A DNA stretch of 64,000 bases from Chrysoperla carnea (Eukaryota > Arthropoda > Insecta > Neuroptera > Chrysopidae), in assembly GCF_905475395.1 (NCBI RefSeq), contig NC_058337.1, forward strand, positions 87,042,368 to 87,106,367, in the 5' to 3' direction. The position numbers and the translations under genes are program-made. The notes beneath the pieces are model-generated. The model was not told the origin of the DNA. It made no database searches and saw only the letters and a program-made list of their open reading frames with translations. This document shows positions 14,584 through 26,075 of this stretch, piece after piece. Numbering within the stretch: position 1 is the first letter of the stretch; each line of letters opens with the position of its first letter.

Positions 14584-14919
14584 CTAAAGTAATTTTACTT
14601 TGAACCAGGAAAAACTGAATTATATATCAGGATATCTCCGATGATATCTTTTGATCAAAAAATATACATAAGCTTACATCAGTGGTGGTCTACATTTATA
14701 CCAACAGATGTAGAATAGTAGACCAACACTGACGTACGCTTATGTACATTGATGTACTCTGATGTACACAGATGATCTACACAGACGAACAAGTGTACAT
14801 CTACTAAGTTATAATAAGATCTATTATGATCTCAGTTTTACCTTTTTTTTATCAAAATCATCGGAGATATCCTGATATATAATCCAATTTTTCCCGGGGA
14901 GTATATTCAATTACTTTAA
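14584..14919. mobile_element. Inverted-repeat element with ~50-bp or longer arms
   Basis: AATTATATATCAGGATATCT followed by CCGATGAT near 14627-14657 is inverted near 14855-14885 (ATCATCGGAGATATCCTGAT). Weaker complementarity extends outward to CTAAAGTAATT and AATTACTTTAAG. The centre is rich in GATGTAC/GTACATC motifs that are themselves self-complementary. It is probably a non-autonomous DNA element. Confidence 0.75.
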
Positions 14920-15190
14920 GATGAATCATTTATCACTAAGATTCATTTACGACTTATAAAATTGATCTTCTGCTTTATATGTTTTTTTTTCGGATTGTCT
15001 TGAAATGAATTAAATTTCCTATTAACTACAATGAAAAAGTGTACTTTCATCTCGAAAAACATTGAATCGCTACTATTTCTCCATTTTGTATCAAGTAGAC
15101 ATATTTGATATCACATTAGGCATCTAAAAATAAGAGAATATTAAATTATTTGTAATGTGGATTTTCATTTCGTAATTGCTAGTATTTAAC

Positions 15191-15210
15191 AAAAAAAAAA
15201 AAAAAAAAAA
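15191..15210. repeat. Poly(A) run, A20
   Basis: An uninterrupted run of 20 A on the plus strand follows GTATTTAAC. It could be the tail of an old retroposed copy, but no source element is recognisable on its 5' side. Confidence 0.9.
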
Positions 15211-15985
15211 TTGGTAAATAGTAAATTAAAATTTTAAATTTGTTAAATTTGCCTCAATTCCTAGATTAGCTTTATTTTGACAGCAAAGTAATCGTTATTA
15301 ATGACTATTTCAAGTTTCAATTTTGTTTTACACTTAAGTTTTTACAAGAAACTTTGAAAAATAAACAACATTCAGAAAAACCGCAACGACTATCCAAATT
15401 GCAAGAAAAATATATTGGACAAAGGCATCATGAAATTGGAAGTAGATACAAAAAAACAAGGCTCCTATGAAATTCGAAACAATAATCAATTTTTTGCATA
15501 GCTACTCACATTATAGAATACTGAATTTATCTAGAATTTAAATAGCTATTTTGGATTTCTCTATTTTTTTTGAATTTCATATAATTAATGTGTCTCCATT
15601 GCTATTTTAATTAGACCACGTCTTTGTCCCATATATTCTTTGTAGAAATTTTGGCTAAATATGTTCATGAAACAATCACCAAGCTAGAGACGAGTAACAA
15701 ACATGGGAGGAATACTCATAAATTTTTCTTTGCTTTACTAAAAGCACATTCATGTAACAAACAGCAGAGATAAATTATTTTTCGGATAACTAGAAAAACA
15801 AAGTCATCAAAGATTTATTTGAATCTCTTTCAAGCAAACAGAATTATTATGTTTAAAATGATTATATCCGTATTTCTTGGCCGATTTTACTTTTAATTTC
15901 ACTTTTGTCATCTTTTTTACGATATTTCCATAAAATTTCATCAATATTTTCTATTACTACCAGCTAATTTGTAATAGATGAAAGT

Positions 15986-16210
15986 TGCAACCCGCCAACT
16001 GACGATAATAATTCGTACTAATTAAAACAAGAAGTGAGCCCGATTTCAATAGTTCCAATTGATACTACTAGATGGCAATACTTGTACTTACTATTTTTTA
16101 AAGGCCAATCAAAATATTCAATCAGATAAATCCCGCCAACTTGATATAAATTACCTTTTTAATAGTTTCAATTTAGACCACCAAGTTACTTACTTCTTAT
16201 CAATACTGCT
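15986..16210. repeat. Dispersed repeat, copy 2
   Basis: This is the same family as 11347-11625, with CCCGCCAACTGACGATAATA, CAATACTTGTACTTACTA, AAAGGCCAATCAAAATAT and AATAGTTTCAATTTAGAC in the same order. It lies about 270 bp before the GPCPD1 exon. Confidence 0.75.
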
Positions 16211-16478
16211 TAAATATGTGTTTATAATAGAAAAATTGATCTAAAAATCGAAATAATTTAAAATTTTATTTCTCGTTAATATAACTATTTTTAATAATTT
16301 ACCAAAATTATAAATAAATTTTTTTTATCCCACGCTCTTATTTTTAGATACCTATCGTTCATTGTTTGAAATTTTTTTTCAAATAGGAATGTTTTGCTTT
16401 GTCGAATATGATTTTTTTTTTTTTTGCATTAATACACGTTAATTATGAATATGTATTGAATAATAAATATTTTTGCAG

Positions 16479-17378
16479 GTCTATCACTTGGAAGAAGGAA
16501 AAGATAAGAATCCACGTTTCTTTGATGAACATCTTGAAGAACATCAACCGTTTCCCACATTGGAACATGTATTACAAGTGTTGGATCCTCATGTTGGATT
16601 TAATATTGAAATAAAATGGACAATGCAGTTACAAGATGGCTCTTTTGAACTGAATAATCCAATCGATTTAAATTTATATTTGGATAAAATATTAAAAGTT
16701 GTATTGGAACATGGGGGTGATCGACGCATCATCTTTTCGAGTTTTAACCCCGATATATGTACATTAATACGCTTAAAACAAAATAAATACCCAGTAATGT
16801 TTTTAACTCAAGGTCAAACTGTTAAATATCCACCGTATGCTGATCCACGTTGTTTAACAATCAAAGCAGCTGTACAATTTGCTGTTGGAATGGGTTTATT
16901 AGGTGTAACTGTACATACAGAAGATATACTTCGCGATGCATCGCAAGTGAAATTAGCATTAGATGCAGGTCTTGTGATATTTTGTTGGGGTCATGATAAT
17001 AATGATCCATCAACAATTAAACATTTAAAACAAATTGGTTTACATGGAGTGATTTATGATAAAATTGATGAATTTTCTGATAAAGAAGTAAAAGAGAGTA
17101 TATTCTTAGTTGAAGCACGTGAATCACAAAAGAAGCAATTTTTATTAATTGCTGATTTACAAAATACACCAAAGAAATTAGTTGAAGGTGAAGAAGAAGA
17201 AACAAAACCAATTGAACCGTGCGCTACGCCTTTTATCGATGTAGAAAAAGCACGTCTTGTACTACCAAATGCATCAACTGCAACATCATTGGATTCCTTA
17301 CAGGATGTACAAAATTCATCACAAGAATTGGAAGCGAAATTGTTCAGTGCTCATCTTACTGATATAAATAATAAATAA
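16479..17378 (+). CDS. GPCPD1: Glycerophosphocholine phosphodiesterase GPCPD1, C-terminal exon (partial)
   Basis: This is the last coding exon, 299 codons, of a GPCPD1/GDE5-type enzyme. That cytosolic family hydrolyses glycerophosphocholine to glycerol-3-phosphate and choline. The exon begins straight after the acceptor TTTTTGCAG, so the apparent TTG start six bases upstream is intronic. Visible family signatures are PFPTLEHVL near residue 25, FNIEIKW near 41 with the conserved metal-binding Glu at 16608-16610, RRIIFSSFNPDICT, QNKYPVMFLTQG, VHTEDILRD, and GLVIFCWGHDNNDP followed by GVIYDKIDEF. Together these form the C-terminal half of the GDPD barrel. After it comes a variable, Glu/Ser-rich tail of about 90 residues. 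The N-terminal CBM20 domain and the catalytic His region are not in the window as far as I can see. AATAAA overlaps the stop codon. Confidence 0.92.
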   Translation, partial: VYHLEEGKDKNPRFFDEHLEEHQPFPTLEHVLQVLDPHVGFNIEIKWTMQLQDGSFELNNPIDLNLYLDKILKVVLEHGGDRRIIFSSFNPDICTLIRLKQNKYPVMFLTQGQTVKYPPYADPRCLTIKAAVQFAVGMGLLGVTVHTEDILRDASQVKLALDAGLVIFCWGHDNNDPSTIKHLKQIGLHGVIYDKIDEFSDKEVKESIFLVEARESQKKQFLLIADLQNTPKKLVEGEEEETKPIEPCATPFIDVEKARLVLPNASTATSLDSLQDVQNSSQELEAKLFSAHLTDINNK

Positions 17379-18966
17379 AGTTCGATGAATCATTGAACAA
17401 TCTCATTTAGCATAATTTAGCTCAATATATTTATTTTTTATTTTGGTTCTATTATTTTTTTTTTTTATTTACTAAAAATTCAGTATTTGCATATTTACAT
17501 ATAAATTATTTAGATTTTCATTGTCTATAACTCTGTTCAACGAAAAAGCTATCTCACATTTTTTGAACTTTCTTTCGGCAAATTATTTTATACCAAATAG
17601 CTTTATAGCTCTAAAGTCTATACAAATGCAATTATTTATAACCCAAAAATTTTAATTGTTGAGGTAATTCTCTTGATGAACAGAGTATATATTTAGTATG
17701 TAATTAATAACGTGGGAACGCTGTGATAATAAAAATTCACATAAACTACGAATTCACTTTAGAAGCCTTTTTGTTTTAATTCAGAGTAGCAATTCTTGTT
17801 AAATTTTCATTCAGAGTAGTCATTCTTGTTAAATTTCCGTTTATCAGTGCAATTTTTGAATGCACTGAATAAGATGTTATAATACATTTTAATATTATAT
17901 AAACGACAGAACTTATAATATGTATTTATAAAATTATATGATATTTAATTCCGCTAAACAAAAGTTATCAGAATGTCAACATTAATATATTAAAAATTCA
18001 ATAAAACAAATTGCTTATTTTCTTAACTATAGATTATTTGTTGTTCATAAATTATTTACATATATTTTACAGAATTATTGATTCATGGCAGAACAGTGCG
18101 CACAGAAGGAGAGGTGGTTGTAGTCAACCCCCCTCCATTGAAAATCTCACTATAGTCCTGAAAATTTAGCTAATTATACAACGAATTTCACAAATTGCTA
18201 ATTCACATCATTCCTGCGCACAGGAACTAAGTTAGGAGAAACTCACTCACAAAAAGTATTACATAATATACAATATTATGTAACATAATATACATTATAT
18301 AACAGGTTCGAAAATAAGGCACTACAGCACCTTACGACGTGAACGGCTTTAGCTTTTTAATTGTCTGTTTGCGGGCGGTAAATGGTGAATAAACGTAACT
18401 TTTTCACTAAATTCAACTAAGTTCGTCGGTTCAAGAGTTTCTTGAGTTATTACGGATAATTCCAATTTCAAAAATTTGATTTAAAAAAATGTGTTTTCCA
18501 CATAAAACCGATGAAAATAGATTCATTTCGATATAACGAATGTGAAGTATACAGCATATCTTTAAAAGGTTGAGAGAACGCTCCACCATATATAGTACAC
18601 CTAAAAATAAGTTGATTTATCGTAACTTATCTTAGTACATAATTGCTCCGTTTGGGAGCTATGCAGCTAAAAATTTGAAAATGTTTTAAAAAAAATAGTT
18701 GAAATTGAATACAGTTGTTTGCTAAAATTTGATATACTGGCACTATTTTATTAGACACAAAAAATGCATACCAAAGTCATGATTGATATCAATTCAATGG
18801 CCTAGAATATCGAAGGAAAGTATTCGTACTAAAAACTCTAAAATTTCTACGCCAATGGAGATAAAAGATTATAATGAAATTCAGATTAATGTAGTTTGGG
18901 CACCATAATCGAGTTCATAAAATATGTACGTATACGTGGCAACAGTCATGTTACTGTATATAATAC

Positions 18967-19106
18967 TTAGTCGCAATGTGTATACATATGCTCAATGCTC
19001 CCACATAACTGCATATTTAAAAGTTTACTGCATATTTAAAAGTTGTTTAGTCGCAATGTGTATACATATGCTCAATGCTCCCACATAACTGCATATTTAA
19101 AAGTTT
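18967..19106. repeat. 80-bp tandem duplication
   Basis: The segment from TTAGTCGCAATGTGTATACA to CATATTTAAAAGTT at 18967 is repeated exactly 80 bp later at 19047. About 60 bp read as identical in both copies, followed by related TTTAAAAGTT spacers. The identity suggests a recent local duplication. Confidence 0.9.
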
Positions 19107-19724
19107 GTTTGTTTATCTTTTCAAAAAATCGATACAGAAATGAATTTTCATTTCTAAATTTTCTAATTTTTGTTTTATCAAATATTAGTTTTTTTTAGAG
19201 CATTCCTAAAACGGTTTTTAAGATATGCTTGAAAATATACCTTTTTTATACTTTATCGCTTCATTGCATGTTAATTATGAGCACTTTAATAGGCCTTTTC
19301 ATCATGTCATAAGCGCAAGTGCAGAGTTTATTTTGTCGAGCACACAGCAATAAGTTGGAATAAGATAGAAGATATTTGTTATTCAGTTTAAACACATTGA
19401 TTATAAATAATTTAGTCCGAAACAAAAGTGAATCGTAATTTTAAAATAAGGTGTATTTTACGTAAATATCTCGCTTTACAATTTTTTGAAAAATTTAATT
19501 TTTGAATTTGAGAAAACAAATTAATTCACCTAGATTAACCCTATACTTTAATTTCATCAAATTCTTACAAAAATTATGTTTACGACTAAACAAACTACCT
19601 TTAGTAAGCTGTTTATCATAAACAAGGTAGTGGGGATAAGATTCATTTACTCTCATAGTGGAAGCAGTTGCAACACAAAAATTTAACTATGAAATATTAT
19701 GTGCAATTGTTCCAGATATTAGTT

Positions 19725-20230
19725 AAGGTAGTACCAGCATGAAATCACTTTTCGACAGATTTGGCCGAATTTTTTTTCTCGGGTTTATAATAGCTTTATT
19801 TATGAATTCCTAAAATTTCATAATTTTTGACCGTTTAGATCGCGAGATATTTAAAGACAAAGTTCGCGATTTTGAGGGTCATGTCCCATTTAAAGCATGT
19901 AAAATGTCCGGTCTCTCCAACTATTTTTTATGATATTATTATATATTGAAGAAAAAGTAGAAAAAAATGTTTATACAATACAATTCTAAAAAAAAAAATT
20001 TAGAAATGAATTTTCACTTTCGAGATATTAATTTTGACGTAAATTGATCGAAATTGGGACGTTGGCATAATTATTTCCCATTTTAAACGGTCAAAATTTC
20101 TGAAACTTTGGGAATTAATAGTAAGCATTATTAAATTCTTAAATTTAATTTTTCGTTAAATTCTGTCGAAAAAAAAATTGTACCATTGCTTTAACATAGA
20201 AACTGCAAATACCATGCTGGAACATCCTTA
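19725..20230. mobile_element. Inverted-repeat element, ~500 bp
   Basis: The left end (ACCAGCATG…TTTTTCGACAGA…GAATTCCTAAAATTTC…TTTTTGACCGTTTA) is imperfectly inverted at the right end (TAAACGGTCAAAATTTC…GGGAATTAATAG…TCTGTCGAAAAAAA…CCATGCTGGAAC). The arms are over 100 bp with many mismatches. It is probably an old non-autonomous foldback element; no transposase frame is visible. Confidence 0.7.
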
Positions 20231-21185
20231 AGTCTAAAAATATATCTTTATTAGGGTAGACTACTTAGATAATGTACTTTGTGTATCAAACAGTCTAAAC
20301 CCATTTACCATCACATTTGATCAAAATCAACAAAAATTTAGGCGCATTTAAAAATGATTTGCTAAGAGATCTTGAACTGGATGCTTAATGTATGAACGTA
20401 CAGTGTTGTCTTTACTTATATATTTAGATCTTCAATGATCAATTTTTGGTGTTGAAACTAATGCTTCCAATGTTTAAAACTGCAAATTTCGAGTAGATCA
20501 TGACGGCCAACGTCAATTATCACCAGTACCTTTTTTATAGTAAACAAACTAGTTAAATTTGGCAAGTTTTAGTACTATAAACCGTACATTTCCGTCAATG
20601 ATTTGATATCATAATTTTGATATGGGTTTTTGTGTCCGATAAAACAATGCCTCCACACAAAATATTATAAAGGTAGTTTTTGCTAAAAATCGACATATTT
20701 TGAGGTTTTCTATACGTGGTAGAGCGTTATCCTAACTTTTTAGACAGGTTTAGAGTGCCTTGTATCCCTTTTCTTGTTACCCAAATCCGGTACTACCTAG
20801 AGAGAATCATTCCAATATAGTTATGAACTTCATTATCTCAAATTATCGTGAAAGTTGATAAAAGTTTATTTAAGACCAGAGGCTTCCAAACTTTTACTTC
20901 GTAGACTACTGGTCACAATGCTAGTTTCCCGCAAACTCTTGGCACCTGAAATAGTATCTTCCGAAGCTTTTATAAACTCGAAGTACATATTTTTGACAGT
21001 TAACACAGTGCTGCTTGGACCACTTTTTGGAGTTAGAAATAATGCTATGCAGAATGTATAAAAAGTCAATAGCTTGAATTGAAACCTTTGCGACTGGAAA
21101 TTATTAATAATATTAATTGAAAAATATAAGGTCGGGAGATTTGTATGCCAATTTGTTAGAAACAGATGGCCAATCTAGCGGCTAT

Positions 21186-21640
21186 AATTATACCATGCAC
21201 ATATGTAATATGCAAGGTATACTAAGTTTAGTCCCAAATTTGTAACGCTTAAAAATATTGATGCTATGAACCAAATTTTGGTATAGTTGTTTATAAAATC
21301 ACCTGGTTAGTTCATTTTCGGTTGTCTGTCCGTCTGTCTGCCAACACGATAACTCAAAAAGATATCAAGCTGAAATTTTTACAGCGTACTCAGGACGTAA
21401 AAAGTGAGGTCAAGTTCGTAAGTGAGCAACATAGGTCAATTGGGTCTTGATCTATGGGTCCGTAGGACCCATCTTGTAAACCGTTAGAGGCAAATTAGGC
21501 GTAAATTGTATAGTATGTATTATATGGGGATATGAGCTACGTATGTGTGACATGTATGTATGTTTAATGTGATAGAGTAATCAACACTGTCTATGCATGG
21601 TATTTCAACAATTAACTCAGTCAATTGTTTTTTTATTTTG
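21186..21640 (+). repeat. Dispersed repeat family E1, copy 1
   Basis: Landmarks in order are CAAGGTATACTAAGTTTAGT, TTTGTAACGCTTAAAAATAT, TGTCTGTCCGTCTGTCTGCC, AACACGATAACTCAAAAAGA, ACGTAAAAAGTGAGGTCAAG, AACCGTTAGA and GGTATTTCAACAATTAACTC. Related copies lie at about 24490-25030, 31725-32525, 43650-44050 and 54280-54595. No open frame was noted; it is probably a non-autonomous element. Confidence 0.85.
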
Positions 21641-21815
21641 TGGCATCATTTTGGTCATAAAATTTGCAAATCAAATTCAAAATTTCTTGCTCATAATAAA
21701 ATGAGTACCTTGAATTAGGAACAAAGCGTTATGGCAACACGAGCATTCAGTAGAATTTTCGAGTAAATTAGTAAGTAATTATTTTTTACAAAACTTAACA
21801 AATATATATTTTTTA

Positions 21816-23831
21816 TTAATTACTATCAAATACATTTGGTGTAAGTTTATGAAACATATCTACAACTTTATTATATACATTTAAAATGGTACCACAAGGT
21901 TTTAAAACATTCTGTATGTACAACAAGGGATCATTACGTTTATAAATATTTGTATAAGCATTATATATAAACGTTCCATTGTAATAGTAAGCGGCACTAG
22001 TTGGACTAAATACTTCATCAAGTAAACAATTCAAATACGAAAGTTGTCGATATCCAGCTTGATACTCAGCATAATAATGTACCGTTCGAATAGAATAATT
22101 TTTAGGATTTGTAAATAATTTTTCATTCATTTTAAAATACGTAATTAATAAATTAATTGTTAATATTGCATCATTCTTCGTTACTGAATTAATAGCAGTC
22201 ATTAAATTATCGTTATTACTAAATTCAATGATTCTTTCCTTGTTTTCTTCAATAATTAAAGGAATTTGTTGTTTAAATTTATTTAAAAACATTTCTTGAG
22301 ATCTGTGAAACCCACCAATAGGATCAACACATTTTAAATACACTATACACAATAAAAAAGCCAATAAATGCTCTTTAGACACTTTTAAATCCTCAATTGT
22401 GCGTATCCAATAAATAATTGATACCACAATTAATTTCCAATCATCAGGAAATTCATTTAAAACATCAAAATCCGTTGGTAATAATTTACAAGCGTAATAA
22501 AAAATTTTCTTTTTTGTTTCACAATCTAATAAGGGGAATTCCTCGAATGGAGGGAAATTACAAATTCCTTCAATTTCATATATGGACTCTTCACGGTATA
22601 TTTTAGCAACATGTCGATCAGAACGTGTTAGGTACGCGATTAATGGATACCGCTTCGGTGCTGTTAATATTCCAAATAATATTTTTAAAACATCCATAAT
22701 TATATTTTGGGAATGTATTAATGAAACGTCCTCAACTTGAGGCGTACATAATTGCATTTGTTTTGTTATCAAATTTATAAATGATGATGGATATTTTCCA
22801 ACACGATATTTTTCGATAAACCAATTTGGAACCTTAAATTTTCGCAGCTTATTATCACTCGAATCGCATAGTACATAATAATTTTCGTTAACAGGTTTAT
22901 GTGAATCTTTTATTAGTCCAAAATGTTCAAGTATATATTCCGATGAACAATTATATCCTTCAACTGATTCATCAATAATTTTTGATATTTGTGGTCGTAA
23001 ATGCATTTTAACCCGCCCCAAAACACGTTCTTTTGCTGACTGAAATGTATGTGGTCGTAACCAATCCAATAATGCAGCAATAGTACGTTGTTGGTCATTC
23101 ATTGCACGGCCTTGTCTCAATTTCAATTGTGAGAAAAACGCTTCAAATTCTTTCTTATTTACATAATCGTTACCTAACAATGTCGCAAGTAACGGTAACA
23201 ACGACTTATCTAGTCCTCCAAAATGATTTAAAAAGGTATCCACACGATATAATTTGCATGGAAAGTAGTGATATCCTTTCGAAGAATGTAATCGTATATC
23301 GATTGTATTTAAAGGAATATATAAACAATCGTAAACGAAATAATCGGAATCAAAACTTAACACTGGACAATTAATATATCTAGCAACGGATGCAATTTGA
23401 TAATCCGCTTCGAAATCGCATAAGATCATTTTTACGTTCAGCTCACGTAAGACTTCTTTAAATACTTCCATTTGTAATAAAGGACTTATTTGATAGTAGC
23501 CTTGATTACTTGGATTTAGGCTACGAATGGTGGATATACGATTTTTCATTCGCAAGTACAAGGTACTTAATTTTTTATATTCAAAACCACCATCAAGAAT
23601 TACCATTGATTTTACGTTTGCTTTTTCTAAATTTGTGAAGAATTCAATTAAAACTTTTCGATATTTATCATAATCGCCACCAAACGAATCGTTTGCTTTG
23701 GTGTAATTTCGATAAAGTTGTGCGGCAAGACTACATCCATCAATGACTATATAAGTATCTTTTAATTCGAAATCTTCTAAGTAAATATCGGAATATCTGG
23801 TTATAAAAGAAGAGAGGCCACGAATACCCAT
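21816..23831 (-). CDS. ast: Asteroid/ASTE1-type XPG-family nuclease, complete single exon
   Basis: This 671-residue protein is close to human ASTE1 in length. It begins MGIRGLSSFI, the family hallmark in which the N-terminal Gly lies near the active site of FEN1-type nucleases. The XPG N-domain spans roughly residues 1-100 and the XPG-I domain roughly 115-170. Candidate metal-binding acidic residues are D31 (VIDGCSL), D80 (VILDGG), E141 and D143 (DFEADYQIA), and D161 and D163 (SFDSDYF). The long alpha-helical C-terminal part is family-specific. ASTE1 is known as a structure-specific DNA nuclease acting at DNA ends, and Drosophila asteroid was found through effects on EGFR/Star signalling. The start is supported by MGI and by reading-frame length; no intron is needed. 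AATAAA overlaps the stop codon. It is divergent from MEGF8, with 2.2 kb between the start codons. Confidence 0.93.
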   Translation of the reverse strand: MGIRGLSSFITRYSDIYLEDFELKDTYIVIDGCSLAAQLYRNYTKANDSFGGDYDKYRKVLIEFFTNLEKANVKSMVILDGGFEYKKLSTLYLRMKNRISTIRSLNPSNQGYYQISPLLQMEVFKEVLRELNVKMILCDFEADYQIASVARYINCPVLSFDSDYFVYDCLYIPLNTIDIRLHSSKGYHYFPCKLYRVDTFLNHFGGLDKSLLPLLATLLGNDYVNKKEFEAFFSQLKLRQGRAMNDQQRTIAALLDWLRPHTFQSAKERVLGRVKMHLRPQISKIIDESVEGYNCSSEYILEHFGLIKDSHKPVNENYYVLCDSSDNKLRKFKVPNWFIEKYRVGKYPSSFINLITKQMQLCTPQVEDVSLIHSQNIIMDVLKILFGILTAPKRYPLIAYLTRSDRHVAKIYREESIYEIEGICNFPPFEEFPLLDCETKKKIFYYACKLLPTDFDVLNEFPDDWKLIVVSIIYWIRTIEDLKVSKEHLLAFLLCIVYLKCVDPIGGFHRSQEMFLNKFKQQIPLIIEENKERIIEFSNNDNLMTAINSVTKNDAILTINLLITYFKMNEKLFTNPKNYSIRTVHYYAEYQAGYRQLSYLNCLLDEVFSPTSAAYYYNGTFIYNAYTNIYKRNDPLLYIQNVLKPCGTILNVYNKVVDMFHKLTPNVFDSN

Positions 23832-26075
23832 TTTTACTGAAATATGTTATATTTTGATAAAAATTTGTTTTTAATTTAAGGGCTGTTAATAACTACCTAT
23901 TTTTAAGTGTAAAGTATATTTAAAAAATAATTTTTTGTATGGATTTAATATTTTCAATAAATAAATGATAAAATTAATTCATTATGTTAATATTAATACT
24001 TTTGCCTTTGATTTCTTACTTTTTAATTATATCCGTAAATAAAATAATATATTATATCTTAGGTTATGTTATTATTATGTACATTATGTACAAAATACAC
24101 GCATGGGGCCTTGATGGGGCATAGATAACAAAATTTACGCGCAACTTTACAAATAAATAAACTTTGAATAACGATAATTTTAGAATTATAATTTAGTTGT
24201 AAATAATTTGGACAGTAGAAGATAAAATTTTGAGTTTTCAGCTTTGTAAAATAAATTCCGGAATGAATATTTAAAGTGCTTGATAGTTAGAAAAAATGTT
24301 TCAGGTGGCAAAGAGATATTTACGAATTCCAAAAAATTATTTTTTTAAACAATTCTAAAAAAAAGTATAAAATCTTTTTTATTTTTGACAAGCAATATGG
24401 GTTTATAAAAGATAGAAGATGCTTTTTATTTTTTACAGATTAGTTTTTTGATATTCTGTTGGAAATAAAAACGAATCTTACCTAAAACAAGTTAAAACAA
24501 GCAATTGACAGAGTTAATTGTTGAAATTCCCTGTATAGAAAGTGTTGAATGTCAGTTTTTCCATTAGTTTTAATAGAATGTAATAAATCAAACAATTATG
24601 GCGGCTCTAAGTCCGCCATTTATTTGGTTTTGGAAAATATAGAAAATTTTTAACAAGACCACTAGTAAAAGCTATCTGCAAATTTTCGACTCACTACATT
24701 TTATAGTTTTGGAGAAAATGGACACCAAATATTTTGCTCTAATTTGCTCTCTCGCGAGAAAACAATGATGTTTAAGAACAAATGTTTCAGACAAAAGCAA
24801 TTGCCCTTTGTTGCTCGTTTACGAACTCAAATTCACATTCAGTTTGATATCTTTTTTTGCTTTTGAGTTATCGTGATCACGGGCGGACAACCGGAAATAC
24901 AACAATTAGATGATTTTATGAAGACCTATACCAAAATTTTGTTCGTATCATCAATATTTCTAAGCGTTACAAACTTGGGACTAAAATTAATATACCTTGA
25001 TATATATTTTATATATACAAGGTATAACAATTGATCTCCCCGTAGATTATTTTATAATTGATTTTTTAACACTGATAAACCCACAATTTATTATCATATT
25101 CTCGAGCCATTAATCCATAATCTGTGTCTGGTTTCATTAAACCATAACCAATACATTTTATTGTTGACGGGTGTCCGGGTTCACAATTATTGACTTTTAT
25201 TGACTGATTACTGTGTTAATATTGATAGAATCGAAATTTTGAAGCTTATATTTTCGAAGATGTGTCATCGATTGATAGCAATATTATCTCGAAAATATAT
25301 GAATTAACAAAAGAAAATTGACCTCAAAAATCGGACAGCAACTTGATGTTTTTTATTATTTATCGACATCGAATAGACGCGCAATAATTTTGCAAAGCGT
25401 TTTGGAGTGTGGCATACCATGACCAATTATTTTAATTATGAAAGAATAAATATTATTATTATTTTAATATCAAAAGAACAATATTTAAGTTTGCGAAAAA
25501 CGCATTTTTTGTTTATTATTTACTAAAATTTTGAATTATTTTAAAATTTAATCATTAATTAATCTAAAGTTTAAAGCGTCTTTCAAATAAGTATAATCTT
25601 CTCATGAATTTTAGATTTTGCAAAGAAATAATTTTACATAAGTCTATCTATTTTCATTAACAACAATATAAATGAATTTAAAAGATGTAACAATTAGTAA
25701 TTAGTTCATAAAACAATTGTAAGATGTCAGGAGAACACAATAAAGTGTTTTTATTATTATGCTTAAATTTAGTTGTTAAGTTGATAAGTTGGTTCTATTG
25801 ATTCAAATATGATTGATAAATTATTTTTGTGTTATCAGATAAATGTCAAATTATAAATGATAATAAAATGTCAAAAAGTAATATTTGTAAACAAAACATG
25901 TGTAATTATTTTCTAAATGATATTGTTATATGAGACATTTTGTAAAATTTAATAAATAATTATATATTTTTAATCAGATAATTGTGTGTAACGACCTTGA
26001 TGTACCTTAATATGTTTTCGTATAGTTTTTAAAAATTGTTTTTCTTCTTAAGTGATATTTTAATTCATAAGTATA
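23832..26075. other. Shared upstream region of asteroid (-) and MEGF8 (+)
   Basis: This 2.2-kb AT-rich interval must hold the promoters and 5' UTRs of both divergent genes. I cannot place a TATA box or initiator with confidence. A copy of repeat E1 in minus orientation occupies its middle (about 24490-25030). Confidence 0.7.
24490..25030 (-). repeat. Dispersed repeat family E1, copy 2 (inverse orientation)
   Basis: Inverse copies of the E1 landmarks are seen: AATTGACAGAGTTAATTGTT, TTTTGAGTTATCGTGATCAC, GGGCGGACAACCGGAAA, ATATTTCTAAGCGTTACAAA and CTTGGGACTAAAATTAATAT. It lies between the divergent asteroid and MEGF8 starts. Confidence 0.8.

Larger units (their letters stand above)
1..16478. 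other. Repeat-rich non-coding tract upstream of the GPCPD1 last exon
   Basis: No reading frame here shows recognisable protein similarity or exon-like structure. The tract is AT-rich and made of degenerate dispersed repeats, several of them inverted-repeat elements listed separately. It ends at a good splice acceptor (TTTTTGCAG, ending at 16478), so at least its right part is probably GPCPD1 intron. I looked for the earlier GDPD-domain exons and did not find them. They are either left of the window or too small to recognise by eye. Confidence 0.6.
17379..21815. other. Intergenic region between GPCPD1 and asteroid (convergent)
   Basis: No gene is recognised. It holds the 3' flank of GPCPD1, an 80-bp tandem duplication, an inverted-repeat element, and a copy of the dispersed E1 repeat, all listed separately. 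Two overlapping 67-68-codon frames at 20855-21069 lie on opposite strands and show no family signature. Confidence 0.7.

Noticed and set aside
16473-16478. TTG start for the GPCPD1 frame
   Set aside because: These bases are the splice acceptor (TTGCAG). The family alignment begins at VYHLEE, just after it.
18301-18320. GGTTCGAAAATAAGG as a possible tRNA B box
   Set aside because: It lacks the CC ending of box B, and no cloverleaf could be built around it.
20855-21069. Overlapping 67-68-codon frames on opposite strands
   Set aside because: Mutual shadows in intergenic repeat-like sequence, with no conserved motif.
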